A DNA stretch of 64,000 bases, from the NCBI RefSeq assembly GCF_014196805.1, contig NZ_JACIEI010000019.1:1-64000 (forward strand), written 5' to 3'. This DNA is from Sulfitobacter undariae. GTDB taxonomy: Bacteria; Pseudomonadota; Alphaproteobacteria; Rhodobacterales; Rhodobacteraceae. Of the stretch, positions 16,419 through 24,794 are shown piece by piece. How positions within the stretch are numbered: position 1 is the stretch's first letter; each line of letters opens with the position of its first letter. A program made the position numbers and the translations under genes. The notes beneath the pieces were generated by a model. That model had not been told where the DNA came from. It made no database searches and was given only the letters and a program-made list of their open reading frames with translations.

Positions 16419-16574
16419 ATGTTCACATCGATTAGCGTCGAAGAGAGAAAACTGCTCGAGCGCGTCCTGAAGAGGGGCGGAGCAACCCTCGTCGTAGCGG
16501 ACGGCGGCGAGGTGAAGATCACAACTTACTATAACACATCGCCTCTGCGCGACTCCCGGGTGCGGCATGACTGA
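16419..16574 (+). CDS. Small unknown protein
   Basis: A 51-residue frame beginning MFTSISVEERKLLERVLKRGG and ending PLRDSRVRHD. AGGAGG lies 8 bases upstream of its ATG, a strong ribosome-binding site. Its stop overlaps the next start (16567), so it is translationally coupled to the 167-residue protein. No family is recognised; the body is a helix followed by two predicted strands. Confidence 0.5.
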   Translation: MFTSISVEERKLLERVLKRGGATLVVADGGEVKITTYYNTSPLRDSRVRHD

Positions 16575-17070
16575 TCCCATTGCTTCAGATCGCGTAAATG
16601 CGCCAGCCGCAGAAGTGCCGGAGATAGTCATTCAGAAGGATCAGGCCGCAAAATATCAAGCCGCAGTCGAGTTGAATCAAAGAAACGGCGTTGAGAGGAA
16701 GTACAATATCAAACTGCTCCACCAGGATTACGACGTGATCAAAACGGCTGCGGACGCCAAAGGCCGGTCAGCATCGTACTTTGTGTCTTTTCTGATCTAC
16801 GACCACATCGCGCGTAAACTGGCAGACATGGGTGAGGACAACGAGGATGCGATCCTCCTTATGGCCACCAAAGCGGACGCGGCAACGGATTATGACATCA
16901 TGTCGACACCGTGGCTTTACGACATGATGTCCCAGCACCTCGACGAGATCGTCGCTGCGGTGACTGGAACGGATGGTGCGGACCTCACGCAGTTCATGGA
17001 GATGATTGAGAAGTACCAGCGAAATAACAGCCACCTCCATGCCGTGGTAAAGCTCATGATGGAGTCCTGA
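16567..17070 (+). CDS. Unknown 167-residue protein
   Basis: It starts MTDPIASDRVNAPAAEVPE. The central part RKYNIKLLHQDYDVIKTAADAKGRSASYFVSFLIYDHIARKL has the strand-helix-helix spacing of a ribbon-helix-helix DNA-binding domain. The remainder is acidic and helical with many methionines. It overlaps the upstream 51-residue gene and is followed after 1 base by the next gene, so it is part of a tight operon. A role as operon regulator is possible given the palindromes at 16121-16161, but this is inference. Confidence 0.6.
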   Translation: MTDPIASDRVNAPAAEVPEIVIQKDQAAKYQAAVELNQRNGVERKYNIKLLHQDYDVIKTAADAKGRSASYFVSFLIYDHIARKLADMGEDNEDAILLMATKADAATDYDIMSTPWLYDMMSQHLDEIVAAVTGTDGADLTQFMEMIEKYQRNNSHLHAVVKLMMES

Positions 17071-17071
17071 G

Positions 17072-17413
17072 ATGGCGCAAAAAAAGAAGTCGGACCTGGC
17101 TTCCGAGATTCTGGCAAAGGCGTCTTCTCGGGGTACGACCGGCGATGACATGCACATCGCGCTCAGCATCCGGCCTGGGAACAAGATTTCCGCGCTGCTG
17201 GAGATACTTGCCCGGCTGACGTCGAAAAGTCCGGCCGAGCATGCAAGCGACGGCATTCCGGAGAGCCTATTTCTCTATCTCGTCTCATCGGAGGAAGGGC
17301 TCGAACTCGCCGCAAGGCAGATTTCAGAGATTCTGCAGCGTGGAGAGGCGCTTCAGGAGGGGAGTGCCCTGGACCTTATGGTCAGGCGGGGTGTCATCGA
17401 AATTAGGGGCTGA
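17072..17413 (+). CDS. Unknown 113-residue protein
   Basis: It begins MAQKKKSDLASEILAKASSRG and ends GSALDLMVRRGVIEIRG. It is predicted largely helical without membrane segments or recognisable motifs. It starts one base after the stop of the preceding gene. Co-transcription with both neighbours is very likely; no function can be assigned. Confidence 0.55.
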   Translation: MAQKKKSDLASEILAKASSRGTTGDDMHIALSIRPGNKISALLEILARLTSKSPAEHASDGIPESLFLYLVSSEEGLELAARQISEILQRGEALQEGSALDLMVRRGVIEIRG

Positions 17414-17467
17414 CATCTGCCCACCCAGTACCGCGAAATACTTGGAAACGAATAAGAAAGTATCATC

Positions 17468-19198
17468 ATGCTGCGCTATAGAAAAACGAAGGACCAAGAG
17501 ACCCAACGAGCCCGTGTCTTGGGGATCGACGGGTTGCTCAATTCGCTTGCGAACGTGACCGTGGAAAACGGGCGCGGACAGGACGTAATCGTCCCAGACT
17601 GGCTCTCGAACGCGCTTGACGACGGCAAAGTAGAAGCGATGACCCACCTTGCCGGTCTTCATCTCGGGGCGCATCGAAACAGCGGCGGGATCATACAGGC
17701 CGAGCCTCTCCTTAGGGAAGCCGCCGAAAAAGGTTATGCTCCGGCACAGGAACAACTTGGCATCATTTGCCTTTTCGGTCTGGGGCACGATGCCGATCCC
17801 AAAGCGGCAGAGAGCTGGCTGCGACTTGCCGCGGATCAAGGTAGAGGAGTGGCGCAGTCTCTACTTGGTATGATGCTTGCCACCGGATCCGGTATCGAGC
17901 GAGATTTGCCACATGCAATGCAGCTGCTTGCGCTGGCAGAGCAGCAGGGCGACGGCTTTGCCAGAAATTGTCTGAAAAATGGGAAAACCCTTGGAATGGT
18001 CCCGCAGTTAGCGGCATTCTTCTTGGGTATGTTGCGTGTTCTGGGAACAGTCTTGTCCAGTTGTAACGACAATGATGCCGACGCAGAGCTCCTGCATGGC
18101 GTCACGATGTTGGCTGAGGCGGGAGATGCGGACGCATGTTTTGTGCTGGGGATATTGAAGCAGCAGGCGGGCAAAGGGGCTGAGGCACAGCACTGGTTCC
18201 TGGTTGCCGCCGCGGTTGGCCATGAACTGGCGGTTTTGATTGCGGGTCTGCTGGCGTTCGTCGACCAAGGAGACATCAGGGACGCTTATCCTGTGACGGA
18301 TTGGCTTGAGGTTGCGACGCAAGATGGTTCGGTCTACGCGCAAGCTCTGCTCGGGCTGATGCATGCAACGGGGCGAGGTGTCGACCGCGACGTCTCAAAG
18401 GGCAATTGCCTGCTGGACCTTGCTGCAAAAGCTGTGGACACGTCCACCGCCTTGGGAAAGTTTGTGGGAACGCGGGAGACGCGATCCTCTCTTGAAATGC
18501 TCATGCATGTGCTCGGCAAGGTGCTTGCGGCTCAAGTGTCCGGTGGCAGTTTCGCTGGTTCGGGCGGTGGTTTCGATCTTTTGGATCAAGTGGCGCAACT
18601 TGCAAAGCAAGGCGATCATTTTGCCCAGTTCTTCGTCGGCCTGGCGCTTTGGTCCGGGCAGGATGTGGCTGAAGACAAAATCGGTGCAATCAAATGGATG
18701 CAAGATGCCGCCCGTCAAGGGTACATGGAGGCCCAGCACTTCCTTGGCATCTGCCTCGATACGGGTGACGGGATCGGACGGGATCGCAAGGAAGCGTTGC
18801 GCTGGTTCCGATTGGCTGCGGAGCAAGGGCATGCGCACTCTCAGTTTTTCCTCGCGATCGCCAGTGCGCGGGGTGATGGCACAGAAAAGGATCAGGCTGA
18901 AGCGCTCCACTGGTTTCAACTGTCAGCAGAACAGGGCAACGCAATCTCCCAATTTTACCTTGGAATTGCGCTTCTGGATGGCGACGGCGTCGACAAGGAC
19001 ACCGCCGCAGGCGCTCAATGGTTATTGAGGGCGGCAGAGCAAAATGATGTCGACGCTCAATATTTGATTGGCACGTGCTTCTTGCTGGGCGACAGGGTCG
19101 AGAAGGATCCCGAATCGGGCTTCCGTTGGCTTTTCAAGGCGGAAAGCAACGGATCACAAGACGCAAAAGAATTACTCGACCGCTTCAGGAACGACTGA
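17468..19198 (+). CDS. Sel1-like tetratricopeptide-repeat protein
   Basis: A 576-residue protein composed mainly of Sel1-like repeats of about 36 residues. The pattern is A-x-x-x-L-G-x-x-x-x-x-G-x-G-V/I-x-x-D-x-x-x-A-x-x-W-x-x-x-A-A-x-Q-G, with clear copies such as LGICLDTGDGIGRDRKEALRWFRLAAEQG and the next repeat after it. No signal peptide or membrane helix is visible, so it is probably cytoplasmic. Sel1 repeats are protein-interaction scaffolds. Its position 54 bases after an operon of unknown proteins and before a NERD-helicase suggests a shared role, possibly defence, but this is inferred. Confidence 0.8.
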   Translation: MLRYRKTKDQETQRARVLGIDGLLNSLANVTVENGRGQDVIVPDWLSNALDDGKVEAMTHLAGLHLGAHRNSGGIIQAEPLLREAAEKGYAPAQEQLGIICLFGLGHDADPKAAESWLRLAADQGRGVAQSLLGMMLATGSGIERDLPHAMQLLALAEQQGDGFARNCLKNGKTLGMVPQLAAFFLGMLRVLGTVLSSCNDNDADAELLHGVTMLAEAGDADACFVLGILKQQAGKGAEAQHWFLVAAAVGHELAVLIAGLLAFVDQGDIRDAYPVTDWLEVATQDGSVYAQALLGLMHATGRGVDRDVSKGNCLLDLAAKAVDTSTALGKFVGTRETRSSLEMLMHVLGKVLAAQVSGGSFAGSGGGFDLLDQVAQLAKQGDHFAQFFVGLALWSGQDVAEDKIGAIKWMQDAARQGYMEAQHFLGICLDTGDGIGRDRKEALRWFRLAAEQGHAHSQFFLAIASARGDGTEKDQAEALHWFQLSAEQGNAISQFYLGIALLDGDGVDKDTAAGAQWLLRAAEQNDVDAQYLIGTCFLLGDRVEKDPESGFRWLFKAESNGSQDAKELLDRFRND

Positions 19199-19366
19199 TG
19201 TCTCCCGGTCCCGTGTCCTCGCAGCAGGTTACGGGACCGGGATCCAGCAACACGTCAGCCCGATCACACGCAACCCACTCCGCAGGCACAATGTCAGAGA
19301 CTCGTCCACCAAACGCGGGGGGTGGGTGAATGCCGTGTGCCTTTTCCAATCTTAGGGACGCTCATC

Positions 19367-21241
19367 ATGATGACACAACGCCTCATCTATCCACCGATGG
19401 CTGAACTCTCGCGACTTCGGCAACCTCTGACTGCTGGGGAAACACGGGTTCTCGACCTGTTTTCACACCATCTACCGCAAGATTGGGAAATCTACGTCCA
19501 GCCTCACCTGAACGGCCTGCGACCAGACTTCGTGGTTATGAACCCGAGGGGCGGTATCGGGGTCTTTGAGGTCAAGGATTGGAACCTCGGTGCAATGCGG
19601 TATTTCGTCAGGAACGACACCTGCGGACCCGAGCTTTGGGCCCAAAAGGATGGCAAAGAATTCAGCCTTCAGACGGAGAACCCTGTCACAAAGGTAAACC
19701 TTTATCGCGACGAGATCTTCAACCTCTATTGCCCAAGACTGCAGCAGGGAAATGGTTGGGCCGCCATTACCGCAGGCGTGATCTTTCCTTTCGCTTCGTC
19801 GGATCAGGTGAGGCGCCTTCTGGCCCCGTTCCTCCAGTCCCAGTCAGGTGACAGGTACGCGAAGTATCAGCCGGTAAGTGGATCCGCGGAACTTGCTTCC
19901 AGTGATATTCGGCGGGTATTCCCAGAATCCGTACGCGACAGTTCCTACGTCATGTCGGAGGACCATGCGAAGGACCTACGAGGCTGGCTGGTCGAACCAG
20001 ATTTCGCAGCCACTCAGAGAACGCCCCTCTTGCTGGATCGAAACCAGCGCAACTTGGCCGAGAGCCGCACGAAATCCGGCTATCGCCGGATCAAGGGGCC
20101 GGCGGGATCTGGGAAGTCCCTGGTCATTGCGACGCGCGCCGCGAAGCTGGCGAAAGAAGGTAAGTCGGTTCTTGTCGCCACGTTCAACATTACGCTCTGG
20201 CACTACCTTCGGGACCTGATCGTGCGTGACCTCGACGCCCCCGAGCAGCTTCGCAACATCCGCTTCACGAACTTCCACCATTGGTGCAAGCTGGCCTGCC
20301 ACGAAGCAGGCTGGAAAAAGCGCTACGAAGCTCTCTGGAAGTCGGGCCGAGAAGAGGACGTCTTGAATATTGGCCTGCCACGGCTTGCAAGCGCAGCCAT
20401 CGACCAACCCGGGGCCACGAAATACGACGCTATCCTGGTCGATGAAGGTCAGGACTACCGCCCACTCTGGTGGAACATATTGCGCAAGGCATGCAACCCA
20501 GAGGGCGAGATGCTTCTCGTCGCGGATGCTACTCAGGACATCTATGGCACGGCGGGGTCATGGACAGATGATGTGATGACAGGGGCTGGTTTTCCTGGTG
20601 GTCAATGGGCCCAGCTGAGCGTCAGCTACAGATTGCCGCCGGACGCTCTTGATCACGCAAGACGGTTTGCGAGCCAATTTCTACCGAGGAAGCTTGTCGA
20701 CCTACCGGAACAGGATCAGGAAGCGCTCGATCTCTTCCCTTGTCAGTTGCGCTGGGTTCAATGTGATCCGGAAAGCTCTCAGGACACCTGCGTTGATGAG
20801 GTGATCTCTATGATGCTAAAAACTGGACAGTGTGGGCTGGCCAATGCGGATATCACCCTCTTGACCGATCGGAAGATATCTGGCGATGGCATCGTCAAGA
20901 AACTCTCTCGCAAGGGCATTCAAGCCGTCAATACTTTCAGTGCCACCGATGATAGGCGTCAGAAGATGGCCTTTTTTATGGGGAGGGCTGAACTAAAGGC
21001 GACCACACTGCACAGTTTCAAGGGGTGGGAGGCGCGCCTTTTGGTCGTATATATCACCACTGCTTCTCATCGTGAAAATCTTGCCCTCCTCTACGCTGGA
21101 CTGACCCGCCTGAAGCGCAGTCCGGAAGGTAGCTCGCTGACAGTTATCTGCTCGGCTCCAGAACTTGAGAACTATGGGGAAACTTTTCCGGACCATGTCA
21201 TCCGGCCCCTTTGCTTCTCCAGCCTCACGTCTGCTGGTTGA
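19367..21241 (+). CDS. NERD-nuclease domain fused to a UvrD/Rep-like helicase
   Basis: A 624-residue protein. Residues about 20-110 form a nuclease-related domain (NERD) with D54 in PDFVV and E68-V-K70 in VFEVKDW, the D...E-x-K nuclease core. Superfamily 1 helicase motifs follow: Walker A GPAGSGKS (about 244-251), VDEGQD (358-363), YRLPP, and a late TTLHSFKGWEA motif before AGLTR. Such nuclease-helicase fusions are common in anti-phage and plasmid-control loci. The start at 19367 (tandem ATGs) follows GGGACG weakly; 19322 is possible. Nothing else is seen between 19199 and 19366. Confidence 0.85.
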   Translation: MMTQRLIYPPMAELSRLRQPLTAGETRVLDLFSHHLPQDWEIYVQPHLNGLRPDFVVMNPRGGIGVFEVKDWNLGAMRYFVRNDTCGPELWAQKDGKEFSLQTENPVTKVNLYRDEIFNLYCPRLQQGNGWAAITAGVIFPFASSDQVRRLLAPFLQSQSGDRYAKYQPVSGSAELASSDIRRVFPESVRDSSYVMSEDHAKDLRGWLVEPDFAATQRTPLLLDRNQRNLAESRTKSGYRRIKGPAGSGKSLVIATRAAKLAKEGKSVLVATFNITLWHYLRDLIVRDLDAPEQLRNIRFTNFHHWCKLACHEAGWKKRYEALWKSGREEDVLNIGLPRLASAAIDQPGATKYDAILVDEGQDYRPLWWNILRKACNPEGEMLLVADATQDIYGTAGSWTDDVMTGAGFPGGQWAQLSVSYRLPPDALDHARRFASQFLPRKLVDLPEQDQEALDLFPCQLRWVQCDPESSQDTCVDEVISMMLKTGQCGLANADITLLTDRKISGDGIVKKLSRKGIQAVNTFSATDDRRQKMAFFMGRAELKATTLHSFKGWEARLLVVYITTASHRENLALLYAGLTRLKRSPEGSSLTVICSAPELENYGETFPDHVIRPLCFSSLTSAG

Positions 21242-21267
21242 CAACTAAGGTGCCGTACACGTCTATA

Positions 21268-21380
21268 CTTAACACTATGGTTAATAGTGTTAAGCGATCT
21301 GCCTTCCGATCCTGTGGACAGATAGGGTAGGGGGCTCATTTGCGCTTCGCGATTTAACACTATTTATGTATAGTGTTAAA
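21268..21380. repeat. Two related palindromes with recombinase-core geometry
   Basis: CTTAACACTAT-N5-ATAGTGTTAAG spans 21268-21294, and TTTAACACTAT-N6-ATAGTGTTAAA spans 21353-21380. Both have 11-bp arms with the shared core TTAACACTAT and a 5-6 bp centre, 85 bases apart. The second ends 1 base before the ATG of the integrase fragment. The geometry fits tyrosine-recombinase core sites, or operators of a dimeric repressor. Confidence 0.6.
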
Positions 21381-21381
21381 T

Positions 21382-21668
21382 ATGAGCGAAATGACCCTCT
21401 ACGATGCCGCCGGCAACCGGCTCTATCTGAACGCTGAAGAGCGTGCCGCTTTCCTTGCCGTGGCCAGGCGCCAGCCGGCTCGGGACCGGACGCTCTGCGA
21501 GACGCTGCACTTCACTGGGTGCCGTCCATCCGAGCTTCTGGAGATCACGCCGGCGAGGGTCGACCTCGGGGGTGGGTCCGTCGTCATCCGCAGCCTGAAG
21601 AAGCGCAAGGATGCCTCCGGGCGCTCCAAGGTGGTCTACAGAAGCGTTCCGGTGCCCCCGGACTATCT
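21382..21668 (+). pseudogene. Tyrosine recombinase/integrase, N-terminal fragment
   Basis: From the ATG at 21382 the frame reads MSEMTLYDAAGNRLYLNAEE, followed by TLHFTGCRPSELLEITPARVDL (the tyrosine-recombinase box containing the first catalytic arginine in TGCRPSE) and VYRSVPVPPDYL. It is cut at 21669 by a 263-bp Tn3-type miniature element after about 96 residues. The catalytic C-terminal half with the tyrosine is absent and is not found beyond the element, so it is inactive. Confidence 0.8.
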
Positions 21669-21931
21669 GGGGTCGATTCCGGCTCAGTGTCAAAAAGCAC
21701 TCTAAGGATTTGTCAACTGGTTTTGGAGCCACCGTTTGCGGTATTTTCATTGAGAAACGGGTAAAGATGCCCGTTTCGAGCCTCTGTGAGGCATTTTTAG
21801 GGCGATATCACAAACCAGCGTTTGAGACATATGCCAACAACACGAATCAGATTAAATCTTTAACAATCATATGGTTGTGGGCGTCAGAGCAAGCTTACCG
21901 TACTATTTTGCACTGAGCCGGAATCGACCCC
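21669..21931. mobile_element. Tn3-derived inverted-repeat miniature element (TIME-like)
   Basis: A 263-bp element bounded by 38-bp inverted repeats at 21669-21706 and 21894-21931. Each starts GGGGTCGATTCCGGCTCAGTG (written inward, first 20 shared exactly as GGGGTCGATTCCGGCTCAGT) and the two agree at 32 of 38 positions. The interior has no gene. It interrupts the integrase fragment. Flanking pentamers (TATCT and AACTG) differ, so a target duplication is not preserved, probably because the right flank was later replaced. Such non-autonomous elements are mobilised by related Tn3 transposases. Confidence 0.8.
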
Positions 21932-21964
21932 AACTGCCAGAGAGTACCGTAAAGTGTGGGGCAA

Positions 21965-23350
21965 TCATGCAGCCATTTTGGTTTCGGACGAAGGCTTCAA
22001 CGCCGGATGCCATTGCTCGAACTTGGCGCGCAGGGTGCCATCGAGAGCCCTGGTTCGGGTTTGCAGCATGAGGTGCGCGCCTCGTTTTGACCAGCGCATT
22101 TGCTGCCGCTTGCCGAAGCGCTTTCCAACAACGGTGTTGACGGTGCTTTCGACAAAGCCGGTTGAAACGCGTTCACCGTACCGTCGTCTTTCCGCATAGT
22201 TCGGGATCATCAAGGCGTTGTTGGCGATGTAGGTCTCGAACTCGGACGCCGCCGTCCGAAGTGCCGTGATGCTGGCATAGTCCGTCTCGACAACTTCCAG
22301 ATCGATGGCAAGGTCTTCGATCGCTGCCTGACCATCGTGAAGGTTGCCATTCCAAAGGAACCCTTTGATCTGGCGCAGCAGGCGGGCAATGGCTTCGGCC
22401 TCTGCGGGATTGTGATGCGCAAGCCCTTTGACGTATTGCTGCATGACGGTGATGCGCATGGTGATGTGGAACCAATCTAGGATATGCTCAGAGGCAGGTG
22501 CCATGTGTCGCGCCATGTTGATGACCGTGTCTCCACCGTCAGTCATGAATGTCACTGGCTGGTTTTCCTGCCAACCCTGATCCTTCAGAACTTCATGCAG
22601 TCGCCGCTTGGGCCTGTCATCATGACTTTGGACAAGCCCAAGGTAGCGGCTCGGGCGATCTGTGGGGATGGATTTGCCGACGGTGACCTCGAAATGCGAC
22701 TGACCAGCGTCGCGAGATCGAACATAGCCACCGTCGATACCGACGGTGATTTGGCCCTCAGGGTTGGGAAGCTGGGCCCGCTGGTGGGGACTGGTTTCAA
22801 TGAAACTGTAACGCTCATCAGAAAGTTCGGCCTCCATCCGCGTGGCCACACGCCCCAGATGTCTGCGGATGGTATCTGGATTTAGCCTCATATCAATCGG
22901 CAGGACATCTTTCAGCAGATTAGTCGTGACCCCGAAAGATACAAGCGAAGCCCATTTCGTCTCAAGCCAGAGCAACTCCGGGGCAATATGGTCGGGCAAA
23001 AGTTCGTTCAGGGGGCTGAAAGTTTTGGCTGGACCATTGTGGCACTGGCAGGAATAGAAGCGCGGACTTTCAACGGCGATGTCACCGAAGACCGTCCGGT
23101 ATCGAATTTGCCGGCGCCCTTTGCCACGAAGCTTTCGATCACAGCACGTACAGCGGGCATGTTTGATACAAAACGCTTCGCATTGCGCGGCAACAACTTT
23201 CCGCTGGATGCCCAAAAGAACGGCTTTGCCTTCCTCTATGGACAAGCCGATGTCACCAGCAGCCTCAATGCCCTTGGAGAATGCGGCGATCCTATCCGTG
23301 TGAGCGGTGCCATCTGGCGCAGTTATTGTGACGCTGATTTCGATATCCAT
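21965..23350 (-). CDS. ISKra4-family transposase
   Basis: A 461-residue transposase. It has a zinc-ribbon-like segment (HARCTCCDRKLRGKGRR), RTVFGDIAVESPRFYSCQC, the DDE-core strand VGIDGGYVR with the first Asp, VTFMTDGGDTVINMARHM, and HILDWFHITMRI, which is typical of ISKra4/ISL3-related enzymes. The C-terminal segment is FVESTVNTVVGKRFGKRQQMRWSKRGAHLMLQTRTRALDG. The start at 23350 is chosen by alignment to the family N-terminus (MDIEISVTI). It ends 25 bases inside the element's left repeat and appears intact. Confidence 0.85.
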   Translation of the reverse strand: MDIEISVTITAPDGTAHTDRIAAFSKGIEAAGDIGLSIEEGKAVLLGIQRKVVAAQCEAFCIKHARCTCCDRKLRGKGRRQIRYRTVFGDIAVESPRFYSCQCHNGPAKTFSPLNELLPDHIAPELLWLETKWASLVSFGVTTNLLKDVLPIDMRLNPDTIRRHLGRVATRMEAELSDERYSFIETSPHQRAQLPNPEGQITVGIDGGYVRSRDAGQSHFEVTVGKSIPTDRPSRYLGLVQSHDDRPKRRLHEVLKDQGWQENQPVTFMTDGGDTVINMARHMAPASEHILDWFHITMRITVMQQYVKGLAHHNPAEAEAIARLLRQIKGFLWNGNLHDGQAAIEDLAIDLEVVETDYASITALRTAASEFETYIANNALMIPNYAERRRYGERVSTGFVESTVNTVVGKRFGKRQQMRWSKRGAHLMLQTRTRALDGTLRAKFEQWHPALKPSSETKMAA

Positions 23351-23372
23351 CTTCGGGGTCCTGCCTGCTTGA

Positions 23373-23993
23373 TTACATTGGTTCTGAATCTCTCGCCCGC
23401 ATGATTGTCTGCCGACTGGTGCCCATTTCGCGTGCAATGGAGGAAACTGTCGCACCATTGGCGATCTTTTCGCGGACCAACGCCTGCTGATCAGCCGAAA
23501 GGGTTGATGGGCGCCCCAGTGTTTTGCCTTGCGCTTTCGCACGCGCCAGCCCCGATTGCGTGCGTTCGATCAGAAGGTCTCGCTCGAACTGGGCAACTGC
23601 GTTGATCACACCCATCGTCAGCTTGCCCGCAGAACTGGTCAGATCCACGCCGCCCAAGGCGAGGCAATGCACACGGATGCCCAAGGTTTCCAGCTTGGCG
23701 ACGGTGGTACTGACATCGATCGCATCGCGCCCCAGCCGGTCCAGCTTGGTCACGACAAGAACATCGCCACGCTCCATCTTGTCCAGAAGACGCGCAAATC
23801 CCTTCCGCTGTGCGATGGCCTGTGAGCCGGAAACCGTTTCGGTAATGATCCGGTGGGGCTCCGCCGCAAATCCTGCGACAGCGATCTCCCGGATCTGGTT
23901 TTCGGGGTCCTGTTCGACGGTCGATACTCTGGCGTAGGCGAATGTTCTGGTCACAGCATTGCAATTCTGTCCGGAAATGATGTCCAAAATCAT
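23373..23993 (-). CDS. Serine recombinase (resolvase/invertase) of the ISKra4-type element
   Basis: A 206-residue protein with RTFAYARVSTVEQDPENQ (catalytic serine in RVST), VTKLDRLGRDAIDV, MGVINAVAQFERDLLIERTQSG, and a C-terminal helix-turn-helix ending TSRQTIMRARDS. This is the small resolvase/invertase architecture. The gene lies between the passenger gene and the transposase on the same strand and is preceded by a repeat-rich region likely to be its res site. The first codons before RTFAY are uncertain. Confidence 0.85.
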   Translation of the reverse strand: MILDIISGQNCNAVTRTFAYARVSTVEQDPENQIREIAVAGFAAEPHRIITETVSGSQAIAQRKGFARLLDKMERGDVLVVTKLDRLGRDAIDVSTTVAKLETLGIRVHCLALGGVDLTSSAGKLTMGVINAVAQFERDLLIERTQSGLARAKAQGKTLGRPSTLSADQQALVREKIANGATVSSIAREMGTSRQTIMRARDSEPM

Positions 23994-24055
23994 ACACCTG
24001 TTCGATACAGGTTCAAGATAATTTCTGGACAGATCATTACGCCCTGTCCAGAACC
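23960..24055. promoter_or_regulatory. Putative res site of the ISKra4-type element
   Basis: TTCTGGACAG-N11-CTGTCCAGAA (24023-24053) is a perfect 10-bp inverted repeat. CCTGT-N5-ACAGG (23997-24011) and a partial copy, TTCTGTCCGGAA (about 23966-23977), lie beside it. Repeats sharing CTGTCC upstream of a resolvase gene are the expected layout for recombinase-binding sub-sites. Confidence 0.5.
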
Positions 24056-24074
24056 GAACCATTTCGGACGGCCC

Positions 24075-24734
24075 TTACCACATCTGCTGGCGCATCAGGT
24101 CGCGATGATCTCCGGATCGAAACCGCTTGTTCACAGCACCCCGTGAGAATTTCCCCGCCACAAACGGCTTGCGAGCAACCATCCGTTCCATCGCAGCTTC
24201 CACATCGTCAGACATGAAATCGGATACCGGCCGATTGGGGGCGTTCACTGCTACAACATCTTCGAGAAAACCAACCATGACGCCCATGTCATTCCAGGCA
24301 TCATAACCGTCAGCCTCATCCCGCCGTTCAAGATATCCATATACGCCACCGCAATCTTCAGGCGGGCAGGCTCCGGAACCGCCTATGCAGGCCGAATAGG
24401 TTTTCTTTGGTGGCGGATTAATCGCTTCAACACGGATTTCGTGTTCCCAGTTATTCCCCATATCGTAAACGTAGGAAAATCGTTCGTTCTCGCGGAACCC
24501 AAACTGCTGCAAGGATACATCCGGGTTTCCAGCATGCAACTCCAACGAGCCGTATTGTACCGCGTGAACCTCGAAGAGGAACAGATGAATGCCCTCCCAG
24601 CCCATCGCAACCTGAAGAATGCCGTGCAGTTCACGCAGAGTCGTCGAATCCGATACCAAAACACGCCGCCAGATCATCGGGCTCAACCCAAGAAGGCGTA
24701 CCTTTAGCTGATAGATTGGAGAAGCGGATGACAT
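24075..24734 (-). CDS. Plasmid pRiA4b ORF-3 family protein (passenger gene)
   Basis: A 219-residue protein with the hallmark sequence YQLKVRLLGLSPMIWRRVLV at its start, followed by LHGILQVAMGWEGIHLFLF, FSYVYDMGNNWEHEIRVE and a Cys-rich PPEDCGGVYGY segment. This matches the pRiA4b ORF-3 family (PF07929), whose function is unknown although it often travels on plasmids and IS elements. It is the first gene of the element, read toward the resolvase, and begins 36 bases inside the right repeat. Confidence 0.9.
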   Translation of the reverse strand: MSSASPIYQLKVRLLGLSPMIWRRVLVSDSTTLRELHGILQVAMGWEGIHLFLFEVHAVQYGSLELHAGNPDVSLQQFGFRENERFSYVYDMGNNWEHEIRVEAINPPPKKTYSACIGGSGACPPEDCGGVYGYLERRDEADGYDAWNDMGVMVGFLEDVVAVNAPNRPVSDFMSDDVEAAMERMVARKPFVAGKFSRGAVNKRFRSGDHRDLMRQQMW

Positions 24735-24794
24735 CCAAAATCCTTGCCAGCATCAATCCCAAAATTCAACTGCCCCACACTTTACGGTACTCTC

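Larger units (their letters stand above)
21940..24794. mobile_element. ISKra4-type element carrying a resolvase and a pRiA4b ORF-3 gene
   Basis: Perfect 24-bp inverted repeats lie at 21940-21963 (starting GAGAGTACCGTAAAG) and 24771-24794. They enclose 2.86 kb with three minus-strand genes: a pRiA4b ORF-3 family gene, a serine recombinase and an ISKra4-family transposase. The element inserted next to the miniature element on the left and inside a SulP transporter gene on the right. No clear target duplication was found. Confidence 0.8.
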
